A DNA stretch of 6,151 nt from Zoogloeaceae bacterium (GTDB lineage Bacteria > Pseudomonadota > Gammaproteobacteria > Burkholderiales > Rhodocyclaceae), in NCBI GenBank assembly GCA_031278735.1, contig JAITJU010000315.1:1-6151 (forward strand), read 5' to 3'. Below the pieces are notes generated by a model. That model ran no database searches. It worked only from the letters and a program-made list of their open reading frames with translations, and was not told the origin of the DNA. The position numbers and the translations under genes are program-made. Below are positions 4,958-6,151 of the stretch, in pieces (within the stretch, counting starts at the first letter, position 1; every line of letters starts with the position of its first letter).

Positions 4958-6151
4958 ATGCTTTTCCCGCGTTTACGTTATCTGCTCTTCGGCGTGGTCG
5001 TGTTGTTCATCCTGTTCGCCGGGTTGCGTGCGGGATTTCTGTTTGGTGCGTCCGGAGTCTCTTTTTCTCCTTCCGGAAACAACAATGTACTTTTGAGAAC
5101 CTTGGGGGTCGGCTTCCGGTTCGATTTGCGCCTGGCGCTCCTGCTGATGCTGCCGCCCGCGCTCCTGCTGATCCTGCCGCGCTGGAACGCGCAAAGCACA
5201 CGGGGATGGCGATGGGGAATGCGGATATGGCTGGGCGTGGCCCTGCTGACGGTGGGTTTGGTATATATCGTTGATTTCTGCTATTACGCTTGGCTGGGGC
5301 TGCGGGTCAATGCGAGTGCGTTCCGGTTTCTCAGTAATCCCGATATTTCAGCGCAATTGGTGTGGGAGCATTACCCGGTAATCCGTCTTGTCCTGTTGTG
5401 GCTATTTGCTTCGGCGGCGCTTTTTTGGGGCTTTGTCTGGCTGGAACGCCAGACGCTCGATCACCCGGCCCGGCCCGTGCGGAGATGGATCACCGCGACG
5501 GTCGTGGGGCTGGTCAGCGTGGGATGCGTGCTGGGGGGGCTGGGGCGCGTAGACAACATCAATTTGGAAAACCCCGTGCCTTTGCGCTGGAGCGACGCCT
5601 TCTTCTCCGGTAGTACGCAGATGGGCGCGCTGGGGCTGAATCCGGTGCTTTTCATCTGGGACACCTGGTTTACCCCTCCGTCCAACCACTACGACCTTGC
5701 CTACGTGCAAGCCCATGCCGAAGAAATCGCCGCGTATCTGGGCGCCCCGGTTCCGGCTGCGGCGGGCAAGGAACTGCCCCGGTTCGAGCGGCACGTCCCG
5801 CCACAACCGCATCGCATCGCATTTACCACGCCGCCCAATATCATCTTCATCCATCTGGAATCCCTGGGCGGCAGCGTGACGGGGCTGCATGGCAATCCTT
5901 TGAACCCCACGCCGAATCTCGACCGGATCGCCCGGGAAAGTTGGGATTTGCGCAATTTTTACGTGCCTGTCACGGGAACGGCAAAAACAGTCTGGGCGGC
6001 CTTTACCGGCATTCCCGACGTATCGCGCACGAAAAGCGCTACCCGCAACCCCTTCCTCCTGCCGCAGCGTAGTCTTCTGAACGCTTTCAGCGGTTACGAC
6101 AAACACTATGCCGTCGGCGGCAACGCGGGCTGGGCAAACATGAACGCGCTG
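4958..6151 (+). CDS. LTA synthase-family sulfatase-fold membrane transferase (phosphoglycerol/phosphoethanolamine transferase-like), truncated at window end
   Basis: 398 residues are visible and the frame is still open at the last base. The architecture matches LtaS-type enzymes: five probable membrane segments (about 8-30, 57-74, 88-108, 140-161 and 178-195), a linker, then an extracytoplasmic alkaline-phosphatase/sulfatase-fold domain. Its first strand NIIFIHLES (294-302) carries the metal-ligand glutamate E301. PNLDRIARES (319-328) is typical of sulfatases. The nucleophile region TGTAKTVWAAFTG has T344 as the likely catalytic threonine, 43 residues after E301, close to the spacing in LtaS of Gram-positive bacteria. 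The later Asp-His metal ligands lie beyond the window. Family members move phosphoglycerol or phosphoethanolamine from phospholipids onto periplasmic glycans or lipids. In a Gram-negative the acceptor could be osmoregulated glucans, LPS or another surface polymer; which one is unknown. It lies 60 bp after the membrane protein gene on the same strand, so co-transcription is plausible. Confidence 0.85.
   Translation, partial: MLFPRLRYLLFGVVVLFILFAGLRAGFLFGASGVSFSPSGNNNVLLRTLGVGFRFDLRLALLLMLPPALLLILPRWNAQSTRGWRWGMRIWLGVALLTVGLVYIVDFCYYAWLGLRVNASAFRFLSNPDISAQLVWEHYPVIRLVLLWLFASAALFWGFVWLERQTLDHPARPVRRWITATVVGLVSVGCVLGGLGRVDNINLENPVPLRWSDAFFSGSTQMGALGLNPVLFIWDTWFTPPSNHYDLAYVQAHAEEIAAYLGAPVPAAAGKELPRFERHVPPQPHRIAFTTPPNIIFIHLESLGGSVTGLHGNPLNPTPNLDRIARESWDLRNFYVPVTGTAKTVWAAFTGIPDVSRTKSATRNPFLLPQRSLLNAFSGYDKHYAVGGNAGWANMNAL

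Noticed and set aside
4933..5274. 113-codon + strand frame at the start of the LtaS-like gene
   Set aside because: The frame from ATG 4958 has the strong AAGGAG site and a coherent membrane domain running to the window end; this one is its shadow.
5402..6106. 234-codon open frame on the - strand
   Set aside because: It lies antisense within the LtaS-like gene, where the + frame carries catalytic motifs and membrane segments. The protein is Arg/Gly/Pro-rich with no motif.

Overview
The window looks like accessory, cell-envelope chromosomal DNA from a Gram-negative bacterium. It is GC-rich, with GCG/CGC/CTG-heavy codon use. The genes are tightly packed and all on the + strand, and the intergenic gap carries a sigma70-like promoter with a TAGAAT -10. 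An RfbH-type CDP-sugar dehydrase, a predicted neuraminidase with three Asp-boxes and an LtaS-type sulfatase fit a proteobacterium. Betaproteobacteria is my best guess, but this is inference from gene content and style, not a marker gene.

Bases 1-2770 are the end of a nucleotide-sugar operon: the 3' end of rfbH (CDP-4-keto-6-deoxyglucose 3-dehydrase), an extended SDR reductase/epimerase (481-1566), and a sugar C-methyltransferase-like gene (1563-2770) that starts inside the SDR stop codon. Together they point to a CDP-3,6-dideoxyhexose for O-antigen or another surface polysaccharide, possibly a branched (C-methylated) one. The methyltransferase reading frame is broken by an apparent one-base loss near 2511. 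Its C-terminal domain continues cleanly in another frame to 2770.

Bases 2771-3002 are the only sizeable gap. It holds a two-stem hairpin that may be a terminator, a short run of similar TATT-CGGC elements, a plausible sigma70 promoter, and a possible 15-codon leader ORF that abuts the next gene. It probably separates two transcription units.

Bases 3003-6151 are a second envelope module: a membrane-anchored, periplasm-facing sialidase-like beta-propeller (3003-4319), a polytopic membrane protein of unknown function overlapping it by 4 bp (4316-4897), and, after 60 bp, an LtaS-family phosphoglycerol/phosphoethanolamine transferase-like protein (4958 to the window end, truncated). No RNA genes, insertion sequences, CRISPR arrays or clear horizontal-transfer boundaries were seen. 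The strongest leads are the broken methyltransferase and the undescribed-looking pairing of the tethered sialidase-like protein with the small membrane protein beside an LtaS-like transferase.
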